Assembly (NCBI RefSeq): GCF_019112545.1
Contig: NW_025064881.1
Location: 318,309 to 382,308 of the forward strand
Direction of reading: 5' to 3'
Origin: Guyanagaster necrorhizus
Lineage: Eukaryota; Basidiomycota; Agaricomycetes; Agaricales; Physalacriaceae
Length of the DNA: 64,000 nucleotides
Shown: piece after piece, positions 12,601 through 24,072 of the stretch
How the letters are laid out: each line of letters begins with the position of its first letter
Numbering within the stretch: position 1 is the first letter of the stretch
The notes under the pieces: model-generated
The model's database searches: none
Seen by the model: the letters and a program-made list of their open reading frames with translations, nothing else
Told to the model about the DNA's origin: nothing
Translations under genes and position numbers: made by a program

Positions 12601-13398
12601 ATCAATCAAGAAGTGGAGAAATACCTCCACCTCTTTATTAACTATTGACAAGATGATTGGGTGGAATGGCTGGCTCTTGCAGCTTTCTAACATAATAACC
12701 ATGTTCATTCTGCTACAGGCAAATTGCCATTCTTCATAAATCATGGCTGACACCCCAACATTGCACACATGATCTGCTCTCATACTTTGACACCTGCATC
12801 CTCTGACTTTGCTACCACAATGGCCAAGATTCACAATGAAACCCATACTACCCTTACAAAAGCAGCAGTTACTATGAAGAAATAGTATGATAAATACTGT
12901 GCCCTGGCACATGACTATCATATTAATGATAAGATCTGATTGGACACTACCAATCTCCACCTCCCTCAGCCAAAGTGAAAGCTTTCTGACAAATGCACCA
13001 GACTATTCTCTATCCTCACAAAGATTGGCAGCTCAGCTTACAAACTCTGTCTTCCACCTCATTGGAAGATTCACAATATTTTCAATGAAACACTTCTCAC
13101 ACCCTATATCACACTGGCATTCTCCAATCAAGAACAGCCACCACCATCACTCTCTGACTTGATCAATGATGAGAAACACTATGAAATTAATCAAATACTA
13201 AACCACAAACTCTAAAAAGTTAAAGCATATGGTGGAGGCACAATGACAATAATTGATTAGTTAGTTAGTTGAAAGGGCTATAGTCCTAAATCTAACCAAT
13301 GAGTGAACAAGAAACAAATGAATGCAGCTGATGCTATTCAGGACTATGAACTATCCCTAAATTAAGCCATCAGGATGATAGTCTTAAAGAGAAGGTGA
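9640..13398 (+). pseudogene. Decayed pol of a Ty3/gypsy chromovirus (PR-RT-RH-IN-chromodomain)
   Basis: The domains follow the Ty3/gypsy order. Protease: ALIDSGC near 9970-9990. Reverse transcriptase 10,676-11,227: VKKKDGK, KLDI, FFGLINSP and the YLDD catalytic box near 11,036-11,047. RNase H about 11,460-11,850: [15 protein letters not shown]. Integrase about 12,090-13,000: HHCC-type finger (GHSG..., CEMC), then the core, where the first catalytic Asp reads Asn (SVNMI), the second lies in a LD-stop-G context, and the Glu region reads AYHPQTGSQMECIN. A chromodomain-like tail follows at 13,170-13,380 (HYEINQIL ... KGYSPKSN). A purine-rich tract AAAGAGAAGGTGA directly precedes the LTR. Many in-frame stops replace expected Trp or Arg codons, so it cannot be active. 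Confidence 0.9.
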
Positions 13399-13857
13399 TG
13401 TTATGATTTTCTCTTTTTTCTTCTTATGATTAACCTCTATTTGTGCTGAGTCAGGGCATCTAGACCAGCATTTAGGACTGTAGGAGAAGCTTAGTCATCA
13501 TAATGAGCCAATCCATCATTGTCCTCCAATGTAGTGATCAGCCCTTGATGATACACAATTGACCTTTTGTGTACAGTAGCAATGCCCAAGAACAATGAGC
13601 ACAAGGACTTGGAAATGTACAATAGGAAGTCTTATATTTAGCCTTACAATGTACAGTATATAAGAAGGCTCACTCTCACTGGTAATCCCCAGCTTCAAGC
13701 TAAAGTTTATTCATTCTCATTCTACTCTTGAACTATCTTATAAAGTCTTGAAGCACTTGATCAATAGAGCACAACAGTGGACTCTAGTGAAAGACTTGAA
13801 CACAAATTCACACTAGTTTATCACATGTTTCAGATTATATGCAGCTTGAGCCTAACA
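13399..13857 (+). repeat. 3' LTR of the plus-strand chromovirus
   Basis: This 459-bp LTR begins TGTTATGATTTTC and ends GAGCCTAACA, so it is the reverse complement of the family at 5315 and matches the plus-strand orientation of the pol gene just before it. The purine-rich tract immediately upstream fits a polypurine primer. The flanks GGTGA and ATCTC do not match, as expected for one LTR of a full element. I do not see the matching 5' LTR in plus orientation, so the left half of the element is lost or rearranged. Confidence 0.85.
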
Positions 13858-16760
13858 ATCTCTGAGTTCAGCAGAGAGCATATATGTGGAGAATCAAGTT
13901 ATTACTTCTGCTGAATGAACCAAACCAGTCTGACTGCAAGCACACCCAGTGCCTCTTGATTCAAGAGCAGAATATTGCAGACCAGCAGATCCTCAGGCTT
14001 GATGCATATAGCATTCAAGAGACCAAGTCCTACTTAGACAGGTCAACAGTCAGTGGAACCCATCTATCTGATAGAGGGCTTAAGTATATCCTCAACTGAA
14101 GAAACAATATGATGGCAGAATCTCCCTGGGTATTATCAACAGCTCAGAGACTGGCAAACAGCAGACACCTGATGACTCAGATCAGAAAAAGAGCTCTGGT
14201 ATCTCACTCTATCAGATCATATCCAAGACCTAGTAGATAATATATAGATAGAAACACAGGTAGAAGAAGTAGTCAGAAATACTAGAGAACATGAGCAGAC
14301 ATCAGTTGATTCACTGTACTGAGTCCTGTATTGGCTGCTCTCAGCCACAAGCAGCTTAAGCAGTTGAGTGAGCAGAAACTCCTTCTACACCTATAAATCA
14401 GCCATGCTTATATTTCTGAGTGGACTTTTTGATGAAGCTGGACCAGAAGATACCAGGCTGTCTAATCCTGGCAAGAGAAAGGAGCTAGAAATGTCTGGGG
14501 AGCTAATCCCAGTTGCATCTCTGCCAGAAAACCCACACCATAGTAGAAGGCTATGATTGCTACTGAGGCTATGGAAACTGATATTACCACCAACACTGCT
14601 ATCACTGTCCCTTGACATGCTCCCATTATAGAAACCAAAAACTATAGAACTATGAGGAGGACTCAAGTCAACCATCATCTGAGATCCTCTCTCATTCATA
14701 GGAAACAGCTCTGATCTCAAATGGTTCTTTAATCAGTGTAAAGCATACTTTGAGATGTACAGCACCTACTTCTCCATGAGCAGCAGTGGATTCAGCCTGC
14801 ACCAAGTAATTTTTTGCACTTCACACTTTGAAAGAATGATATGCAAATGGTAGGACCATCAGAAACCCCATCTTCATGATCCAGTCACTAAATGATAGTA
14901 GTACTCATCATATTCAAACTTCAAAGAAGCAGTGAAGCAATGATTCAAGGAGGACATCAAAATAAAGCTCAAAGCAATTAAATGGAGGGCATTAAGATAG
15001 GCCAATTTTTCAGATGCCAAGAAGTTTTTCTAGAAGTTCAAAGAACTAGCTTATCAAGCCAACAAACTGAATGATCATGCAGCAATGCTTAAGCAGATAG
15101 AAAATGCAGTCTAATCTAACCTCCACAACACTATTGCTGTTAAGCCCAAATTTCACATGACCAATAACATATGATAAATGACTGCTATCTCACACTTTGG
15201 ATAAAATGATCAAGTTTACTGATGCATTGTTGGCTTGTGTGATCAAGGTGTTTGCAAGTTGCTCGAGATGAGATGGTGAAGAATAAACTTTAGCTTGAAG
15301 CTGGAGCTACTACAGTGAGAGCTACACTACTTATATACTAAATTCTTATTGTTCTAAAGATAAATTACCTACAAAAGAGTATTGTCTGTTGTCATGCTGT
15401 TACTGCTGTTACTGCTGCATGAGACAAAAGGGTATTGTCTGCTGTTACTAGCTGCTACTGCTGTTATCTGCTATTACTGCTGCACCAATAACAGAAGGTG
15501 GTGCTCTGCTATTGTGCTGCTATAGGACTTCACAGCAGCACAGTAGAATCAGGATGATGCTGCTGACTAAGCCTTTTCATGATTCTAAGCACCAGTCTAG
15601 GCATTCTGACTAAGCAGAAATAGTGGTCAATCCTAAATAAATCAAGAAAAAAGAAAAGAAAATAGGAAAAATCATAACAATTGCTTATAGGGACAATAAC
15701 TTCTCTGCCCCATATTAGAAATGGAAGTGACACATCATACAGATAGACTACAACTATCATGTAAACATGGCAGAATCTGCTGAAGAAAGAATAATAGTGC
15801 AGAGAGGCACTAAGGCAACAATGATAGAATCACTTCAAAAGGGATCCACAATGATACTAGTATATAAGACAGAAACTAGCACCACATATGGTGGCTAGAG
15901 ACAGTGCATAGACATTAATGCCCTTTGAAAAAAAGGCAAATACTTTAACTGTGATAAAAAAGGCCATATATCTTGTGCTTTGCTAAAACTCTGTAAGCTG
16001 AAAACCCTATGTCCTGCCTCAAATGCCACAGTGAATAATGCCCCCATGTCTTGCAACATTCACAAAATAAAGTTCTCTGATGAAGAATAAAAGAAACTGA
16101 GTCAGATATACCAAGAGGAGATGACTAGCTGCAAAGTATATAAGGAGTTGGACAAGGTGAAGCAGAAAGAGACAGAAGCAGCTGAATCCCAGAAGAATTT
16201 TAGCAAGTAGTCTCTTGATGTATATGTGGATGAGCTACAGACATTTTCTTAAACCAGACAGATGATACTAACTTAGTGCATTCTAAACCAGACACTGTAA
16301 CTACTAATACTAGAAAGATTTCTGTAGATACCAACAATAAATATTCACTGCTCAACATTCAAAAAACAGTATATAAGAAAGCAAGAAAAGAAGAGAAGCA
16401 ATAAAACTGTTCTCTGCATACAGTTGGAAACCCTCAACACTTATCAAGTAGTCAGCATAGAAGCACTATTAGACAGTGGCTGCATAGAGAGCCATAGATG
16501 AGGACTTTATTAAACAAAACAGGTTCAACACTAGAAAAATCCCTTGACTTATACTGGTGTACAATGCAGATGAAACTCTTGATAACAGAGAATCTATATT
16601 CAAGTATTGCAAACTCCATATAACTATAGGAGACAGACACATCAAATGAATTGACTTTGCCATCACATTTACACAACTGAGAAGTGTTTCTAGAATATGA
16701 CTGGCTAAAGAAGTATAATCTATAGGTAAACTGTCACAAAGGCTGTGGATTATGAAGACT
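13858..16760 (+). pseudogene. Second Ty3/gypsy relic: gag and protease only
   Basis: Plus-strand coding traces show a gag capsid-like segment at about 14,700-15,130 (SDLKWFFNQCKAYF ... FKELAYQANKLN), continuing beyond the solo LTR at 15,138-15,679 into a knuckle-like segment near 15,940-15,990 (YFNCDKKGHISC, with the first Cys changed to Tyr). A protease follows at about 16,460-16,740 (IEALLDSGC ... LHITIGD ... YDWL). There is no reverse transcriptase after it, so the element is truncated at its 3' side. Sequence differs enough from the 4.5-13.4 kb element to be a separate lineage. Multiple stops and frameshifts are present. Confidence 0.75.
15138..15679 (-). repeat. Solo LTR with ATTGC target-site duplication
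   Basis: This 542-bp LTR has the ends TGTTAAG...CATAACA. The 5-bp ATTGC at 15,133-15,137 is repeated at 15,680-15,684. It splits the gag relic of another Ty3 element, so it is a nested insertion reduced to one LTR. A CTGTTACTGCTG-rich stretch near 15,390-15,490 makes it longer than its relatives. Confidence 0.93.
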
Positions 16761-19518
16761 GGGTCATTAAACCAAGTGAAACCTTTATAAGGACTTTTTG
16801 GAGATAAGGCTTCTGTGTTAAATATATAGTGACATATTGTTTAATTCCATGTATAGCTTTTCCATGCCTTTCAAATACATGATCAAGACATGTTCTCTTC
16901 AGACATAGAGGCTGTTAGATTAGGATGGGTTGTACTCATTTTGGAAGAACTGCTTTGATTAGAAGTCTGATTTATGATCTTAGCTATGAAAGTGTAAGAT
17001 AAGAATTCAGTATCTCTCAACTTGTAATATTGCTATTCACTCTGTAGAAAATCTTTGTGTTGTTTTTGATGTCTTCTTCCAAAAAGAATTTTAACAATGT
17101 TGACATAAAATTTAAGAAAACAAGGTCCTAATTTCAAGATATGTAAGCTATACATAAATGGAATAAGAGATCAGTACTCAGTGAGGCTTTCACTCTATCA
17201 AACCAAAGATCATTAGTAAATATCCAAATGCAGATTGTTTGTCTTCTTTTTTTGTCAATGCTGATTTTCCATGCTGTTGATTAACATTGCTGGTCATTAA
17301 TAAAATAAATTCAGTGTTTGCCATTATTGAGCATTTATGCTATATTATGGACCTATATTCACATTCAACTTTCAAGTGAAAAATTCTGGTTGGAACCTTT
17401 CTTGGTATTAAAGAGAAACATGACTGATATCAGGAGCATGAAGGCATTTTTTTCAGGCCTAGAAGTTGCATTTCATCACCATATCTTTCTCACCACAAAA
17501 ATGCATAGCATGAATGGTGCATTCTATGACTGCACCACATCAGCTCCAGCAGCATATTCAGTATGAAAGGACATATTATTTTGACATCAAATATCAAAAT
17601 CAAATTTTCACTGGTACAGTAACTCTGCACTCTTCTTACTGATGCATTGGCTAGGGCCAACCCACTTAAAGTGACTTCTGACAATTGTGAGACTCTTCAA
17701 AATGTTCATAAAATTTCTGTTTTCCTTCTAAATATCCTTTCAGAAAGTGAGAGTGTATTTAGAGACTTCAAATATAAGTTGCACCATGTTTCTGTATCAT
17801 CATTATCAAGAGAGCTTGTTATATATAAGAGATATGATCCAGATGATAGATATTTTGAGCAAGGCCCATTGATGGACAGGATCATAAAAGAGGTTGTCAA
17901 ATGGCTTCCTAATATATAGCTTGCTATGACTGAAGAAAACACAGATATAGAGTTCCTCTCCAGGTGTTTGAATCTTTGTTCTTTGATTCCAGATGATCTG
18001 TTTATCAAATGTCTATTTCTTATATGTTGTGTGATATGATGTGATCCTATAACAGAGGCAATGAATTTGACTGCACAAGCAGACTGGTTCTCATAAACTC
18101 TGAAAAGAAGACAGTGCATAGTGATAGTTACTATGTTCTCAACTATATAGCTTGAATGTGAAGAGAGTTCCAGGTATTTTCAGTCCTTTAAGAGTCTCCA
18201 ATCTTAGCTTGTGAGATTAAAGGATGCTGAAATCTATGAATAAGTCTTCAGTCTCTTTCATCAAGATATCACTGGTGCATTTTCATGTCCTCACTTTTTG
18301 TGGCTTACAGAGATGTGGATCTAAGAAACAAGGATGGCTATGATTTCTTGAATAGCCACTGGTCTAAAGAAATAAAGACTGTCACATACTGTCTCTATGC
18401 TGAATGTTATAATCACTGAATTTCTAAATTTATTGAAAAACCATCCTTTCACCTTTACACTTTCTTAGTATCAAAGTATACTGACATCAGATCCTTTATT
18501 CCATCCTCAATCAAATGACAACTCCTCTTAAATAAGTAAATCTTTATATTGGCATCCCAAATATGAAAATGCCATTCATCTGCTTGATAACTTGACTGAG
18601 AAAGACTTTATCTTCTATATCCATACTCTGGCTGACCTCATCATAATGAAGTACCTTTCTAAAGTATCTGAAAAGAAATTGTGCACTCATACTCTTCAAG
18701 TTGTTGAAGATAGGCTCAAAATATCAAAACAGGATGCATTGGATGCTGTAAATAATCTGTTTCTGGGACTGACAGATGCACAACTCTGGCTTTGTCATCT
18801 CTTTGATGCAGAAAGCATTTCTGTTGATAAAGACATTCTATATGATAGCTTTCAGGAGGGAGACACTAATATCTGCCACTTCACTAAACATGCAGCCAAT
18901 GGAGAGCCTCTTGTGGATCCAAACTGGATCACTCCAGTAAAGGATCAAAGAAAGGTCAAAGAGGAGCCCCAAACATTGGAACATGACTTGGCACAGGTTT
19001 GAAGTGAGTGGCCAAATGAGAAAGCAGCCATGTGTGAGTATAGAATAGAGCCAATACAGCATATCACTGATGGCATATGTATCAATATAATATCTGGATT
19101 TTTAAACACCAGAATTTCAGGATGAGCTAATGATAGGGTCATTGAAAGAAAGAGAATCCTTGAAACTGAATGTGGTTACAGGTGATGCTATTGTGATATA
19201 CTGTTAGTAGTCTATCTGTTTTGATGAATCAACTCCAGTTGTGTTCTTTTCAAAAAATAAGGAAACATGCTGAGTACTTGGTGATATTGAGATAATGACT
19301 GAACACTATCAGCTTCTTGTCATAGTCTTTATTCAATGTTTGTGAGAGCAGATTCATTCAGACTGGTCTAACTCTCAATAAATGCTAATGATGACAACTA
19401 TGATGACTATTTTCTATGACTATTTTCTCTGCTCCTCAAAGCTCAGATAACCCATTTATACCAGTACAGTATATACCAGTTTAAAATAAATCAAAAAATA
19501 GTATTTATATCAAAGCTA
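16761..19518 (+). other. AT-rich region with two unrecognised plus-strand open frames
   Basis: Two open stretches stand out: 17,647-17,919 (90 aa) and 18,592-19,002 (136 aa, acidic, no transmembrane segment, ending EEPQTLEHDLAQV). Between them is a third trace in the same direction, broken by stops. They could be pieces of one decayed gene. I do not recognise the family and assign no function. CpG is nearly absent as in the flanking relics. Confidence 0.3.
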
Positions 19519-19964
19519 TGTTATGATTTTTCCATTTTCTTTCTTGATTGACTCCTATTTATGTCTTAGTCAGAGTGCTTAGAACTGTGAGACAGGCTTA
19601 GTCACCATAATAGGCCATGACAGTTATTGTCCTCTGACACAATGATGCTCCTTGACAATAGACAATACTCTTTTGTAGACACTCATGACACTCAAGGACA
19701 ACAAGCACTGTAGCTTAGGAACACACAATTAGTAGGTATATATTTATCTTGGGAATGAACAGCATATAAGTAGGATAGCTCTCACTGTATAACTCCAGCT
19801 TCAAGCTAAAGTTTATCTTCACTATTCTATCTTGAGCTGACTTGTAATTGGCCTTGAGACACAACATCACACAAGCACATATAGTGAACTTGAGTGTGAC
19901 TGTATAAACTCAATATAGTGCTCATTTATCATGTGTTTAGGTCATATGCTACTTGGGCTTAACA
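19519..19964 (+). repeat. Solo LTR with AGCTA target-site duplication
   Basis: This 446-bp LTR begins TGTTATGATTTTTCC and ends GGGCTTAACA. AGCTA at 19,514-19,518 is repeated at 19,965-19,969, a perfect 5-bp duplication. It has the opposite orientation to the solo LTRs at 5315 and 15138. Confidence 0.93.
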
Positions 19965-19969
19965 AGCTA

Positions 19970-22025
19970 TTAGAGTAGATCCTATCATTATTACCACTCA
20001 GAACTAAAATGTTATACAGTCATTACCATACTTGATGTCACCCTCAAAGCTCTGCTTTGAATTAACCTCTTGCCTTGTTACTTGGACTCAGTTGAATGAT
20101 GCAGCTGTAGTATTATCACAGAATGTAAGTGGTAATTCATTTTAGCATAAATTATTGTATTCAGAAGGATATAAGCAATGATGAAAAAAAGTCAACTGAC
20201 ATACATACAAAAGGTATCTTGATATATGTATTATGAACTGTACAGTGAGACTACAAATACCCAAATGAGAGTTATGAAAGTCATCTTAGGAGTTTATTTT
20301 TACTTGTTCCTGCTGCAAGAATCATTCAGCAGCATCTCCTAAAATAGAAGGACAAAACATGCCTGAAGCATTTTATGATCAACTCCTAGCTTACAAGAAT
20401 GTGAACTCATGAAAAGTATCACTATTGGAACCTGTATTAATTTTTAGCCATAGAGGTACATCTTTATGAGGTTTATTTCTTCAGCTAATGCATGATCTGA
20501 GCTGACCTCTCTTTCTGTGACTCTGCAGCTGTCATTGAACAGCTTCACAAAACAATAGGCTTTGATTACTGCTTTTGCTGTATCACCTTCTGAACCAGAT
20601 ATAGGACAACTGATGGGAGGGACTTGTGACTTATAAAGTGGAGGAATTTTGCAGAGATGACTAATGAATTTTTCTAGTCTCATGCTTAAGTGCTAAGAAC
20701 CAAAGCCATAATATTTTCCATTTGTACACAAATTGTCTCAGATTAGTTGACTATCACTTTTCAAACTCTGTATTCACAGCATTATACCATGTGAAGAGGT
20801 TTTGTTACCTCAGATGCCAGGTCTTAGCATCTTTGCTTTAGATCTTGGATATTGGCCAGATAGTATGGAAACCATTTTTAATTAAGAAATGGACTTTACA
20901 ACTGCTCTCTTTTATTCATTGCCACAGCAGCTATTGGAGGTGGGCATGAGTTGAGAATGATATTATGAAACTGTCTCACCACCTTTGATTGTGCAACAAC
21001 ATCTTTTCCTTCAGAAAGCCTGTGGTCTGGGCTACATGCCAATACTTATAGGGTTTTCAAATATTTATCTGATTCAACTATGCAGGTCACTTCATCAGGC
21101 ACAATATACTAGCAGAATAGTGATACTCTAGTCTTCTTGATGTGCCATGTGTGGATAGTGCTTGCAATGCCTCCAGAGGTTTGAGTAAAGCAGATAAACC
21201 AATGGCATAGTGAGTTAGTAGCTATAACTTTTGTTACAGAATCTGATACAGTTATTTTGAGTGATAATAACTTAGATTGATGACTATTCTAAGTACTATA
21301 TATGTAGGATACTTGGATACTATACTGTTTTTAAGAACCTATAGGACAATCTATTTGGGGGTCATAGTATTTTCTGATCTGTCTAATTTAGCTGATCATA
21401 GAAAAATTTCTATCCATTAATAGCATTTGCTAGGCTGACTATTTGAGCAATCTGTCTATTCATTTGATAGTATCTGCTGAGTTGGCTACCTGCTCAGAAT
21501 ATAATGCTGATGGTAACTAAACACTTCTAAATAATATATAAATTTTTAAAGTATTAATGTCCAATAAAATAAGTGTCTACTATATGTAGAAACTTATATT
21601 GGCATATCAAAAATCACTCTTGCAGCCAAACAGACTTTAAATCTTCCCTTCAAAGTATATATTTCAGCTAGAAATTTTTACACATTGCAAAATATATAAT
21701 AAGAGTAAAATGATTATATATTTTTATCATCTGTTGATTTTCAAAGTGCATCTTTTTCTGATAAAGAATTATATAGAGTAGTTGATATATCAGTATCAGT
21801 TTTTTACCATGTTATAATCAAATAAATCTGAAACTTGTTTTTCATGATGATATTTTAAAATGATCATCTTTTTAATATGTAGTGTTGATACTTTGTTGAT
21901 GCTTTATTATTAGTTTTTACTGTGTCACTGCATACTATATAAGAAGGGATTTAATGTGTATCATATCTACTAATTACTCTCTCTAAGCCTCTTGCTTGCC
22001 TTCTATCTTCACCCAGACTTCTCCA
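19970..22025. other. AT-rich intergenic region, nothing recognisable; TATA box at its end
   Basis: One minus-strand open stretch (20,444-20,683, 79 aa) has no family I recognise. A TATATAA box near 21,937-21,943 lies about 85 bp before the start of the membrane-protein pseudogene and was probably its promoter. Confidence 0.3.
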
Positions 22026-23343
22026 ATGGTCACTCAGATCAATATACTATCAGATCCTACTGATGCAAACAATGCTTTCATGTCTCAAGGCTTCAATGCT
22101 GCCTTGAATTCAATGATACTGTGCTCTCTATTAAATGGTATGCAGATTTATTTAAACTTGTGATATTTGTATTTATTATAACTATATAGAAATATATACT
22201 GGAATTGTTGCTGTTACACTTTGGAATATCTGTGAGTGAAATATATCTGCTATACTATTTAAGCTGAGATAAACACAGTTATATACAAATCACAGTCTAT
22301 TAGACAGGCTATGATTGCTATTATAATTCTTCTTTATATTGCTAGTACTATCAACTTTGCCTTTGAATAGTCAATTATAAATTCTGCATTTATCAATAAT
22401 AGTCAGAGTTTTTGGACTAGATATCTATTTATATACAATTCTAGTCAAATAATATTAGGAGCTAATATTACAAGTGCTATTAGTACTATTCTTGCTGACT
22501 CCACAATGGTATGTATGATAATTCTAATTTATAATATAGCTCATTGACATCTCATTATAGATTTGGCATTATTGGATAGTCTGGGGCCAGCAATGGCTCA
22601 TTGTTCTGCCTCCTATATTTTTGCTTGTTTCTGCAATTGGTAAGATCTCTCACATCTTTTTATTTTATTAATTTACTCAAAAGTCAATGTAGTCTTCAAA
22701 ATTATTATTACTTATAATGACTATATCATGATCAACATCTCTACTCTTGATTATATCCTCTATTCATCTTTTACTCTTGCTCCCACCTTATGGTGCACAT
22801 TATCTATCATCTACCACATTATTACTGTTGCACAAGCAGAAAATGAAATAGAAGGTGGAATCAGAGTTTATTATCCTGTTATTAAAATCTTGGTGGAGTC
22901 ATCAGCACTTTATTCTATATCCTTGATTTTATATATAATCTTCTTTGCTTGTGACACTTCTATAACAGGTTACTTTGACTTTCTAGCAGCAATTGCAAGG
23001 GTATGTCTACATTCTGTTGTTGACTTTATATCTGACAGACATTATATAGAGCATTGCTCCAACTCTTCTTGTTGGACAGGTTGCAGCAGGTCATACTCAT
23101 CCAAATGATTCTTAGCAGGGAAGCACTGCCTCAAGCTCACTTCACTTTGGGACACATTCTGGAGGTCATGACTCCCAGCAGGACTCCATATTGAATGATG
23201 ACCTTGAAGCTCAGCAGATGATAGATGATGAATATGGCCATTACACTGCAGTGGAATCCCAGGAAGATATTGGTATCAACAGTTCAGAGAGCATCATCCA
23301 TAGAGACTATAATGGGCTTGAGGTGTTGGAGATACAAGTATAG
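22026..23343 (+). pseudogene. Decayed multi-exon seven-TM membrane protein of an Agaricomycete family
   Basis: The exon series starts at 22,026 (MVTQINILSDP) and includes approximately 22026-22137, 22190-22231, 22296-22508, 22561-22639, 22695-22999 and 23050-23343. Several long hydrophobic segments are encoded (IYTGIVAVTLW, AIIILLYIAS, IWHYWIVWGQQW, SALYSISLILYIIFF), followed by IAPTLLVGQVAAGH and a hydrophilic tail ending LEVLEIQV. This pattern is known to me from a large mushroom-specific family of multi-pass membrane proteins of unknown function. Two in-frame TAG codons (22368-22370 and 23113-23115) stand where the family has Trp, consistent with TGG-to-TAG changes, and one splice junction does not keep phase. 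The gene is dead but well preserved. Confidence 0.7.
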
Positions 23344-23700
23344 TTGGAGCAGTTTGGTATTTATATTTCATATTATTTAATTCTTCCATTTCTTCTGTCT
23401 ACTTACATACATACTGTGTATGCATAATATTTATATCTCATAGTTTTATCTGCATACCTGCAGCAATTGACAATAAGACACTCAGACAAATATCCACCCA
23501 CTCATAAGCTTTTATATCTTTTCTCAACTGACCTATGAACTAATGTATCTAAAGTCAAAGGCACACATACAGTGGTGATCCCACCATTCTTCGACACATA
23601 TATAAGGAAGAAAATGCCAGTGAGTACACTTGCAATGCTTTTCCTCTCAGATGATCATATCAACCCTGTTAATTTGTCAAATACAATCCTACACTATCCT
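23344..23700. other. AT-rich spacer up to a composition boundary
   Basis: I see no gene here. The AT-rich, CpG-poor sequence ends abruptly at about 23,700, directly beside the stop codon of the next gene fragment. Confidence 0.5.
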
Positions 23701-24072
23701 TCAAGCCCACTTCTTTACATCTTCGGTAGTAGGCCCAGTAGGATCATCCGACGCAGCAAGATCACGCTGGTGGAACGCCCGAACCTGGTCCGAAGTGAAA
23801 GCACCGACGACGCTATGCAGCACGCTGCGATTATGGAATATGACCAGATCCTTCTCTTTCCAATCGTTCGGGTACACAAGCTAAGAATACAATCAAAAAT
23901 TTCCCCTACACCCGACTAAAAGTAACCCACCTTTGGTGCAATAGCCGGACGTTGCATCTTGTACAACAACCCTCGCACCTCCTTCAAGTCCGTAAGGCGC
24001 GCACCATCAGGATACAACACACCTTCCTTGCTCTTTCCCTCCGGAATCGGCTCAACGAGCAACTCCGCAGTT
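23701..24072 (-). pseudogene. 3' fragment of a TauD/TfdA-family alpha-ketoglutarate-dependent dioxygenase
   Basis: Two minus-strand exons are clear. The upstream one (about 24,072-23,931) encodes LLVEPIPEGK ... YPDGARLTDLKEV; an intron beginning GTGGGT follows. The last exon (about 23,878-23,701) encodes VYPNDWKEKDLVIFHNRSVLHSV... (shown in part) and ends EDVKKWA-stop. In this Fe(II)/2-oxoglutarate family the HNR-x-x-LHS segment carries the distal iron-binding His and the 2-oxoglutarate-binding Arg; both regions are present. Upstream exons with the HxD half of the iron site should lie at 24.1-25 kb, but I cannot find them, so the gene seems 5'-truncated. The stop codon abuts the boundary with the AT-rich block. 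Confidence 0.7.
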
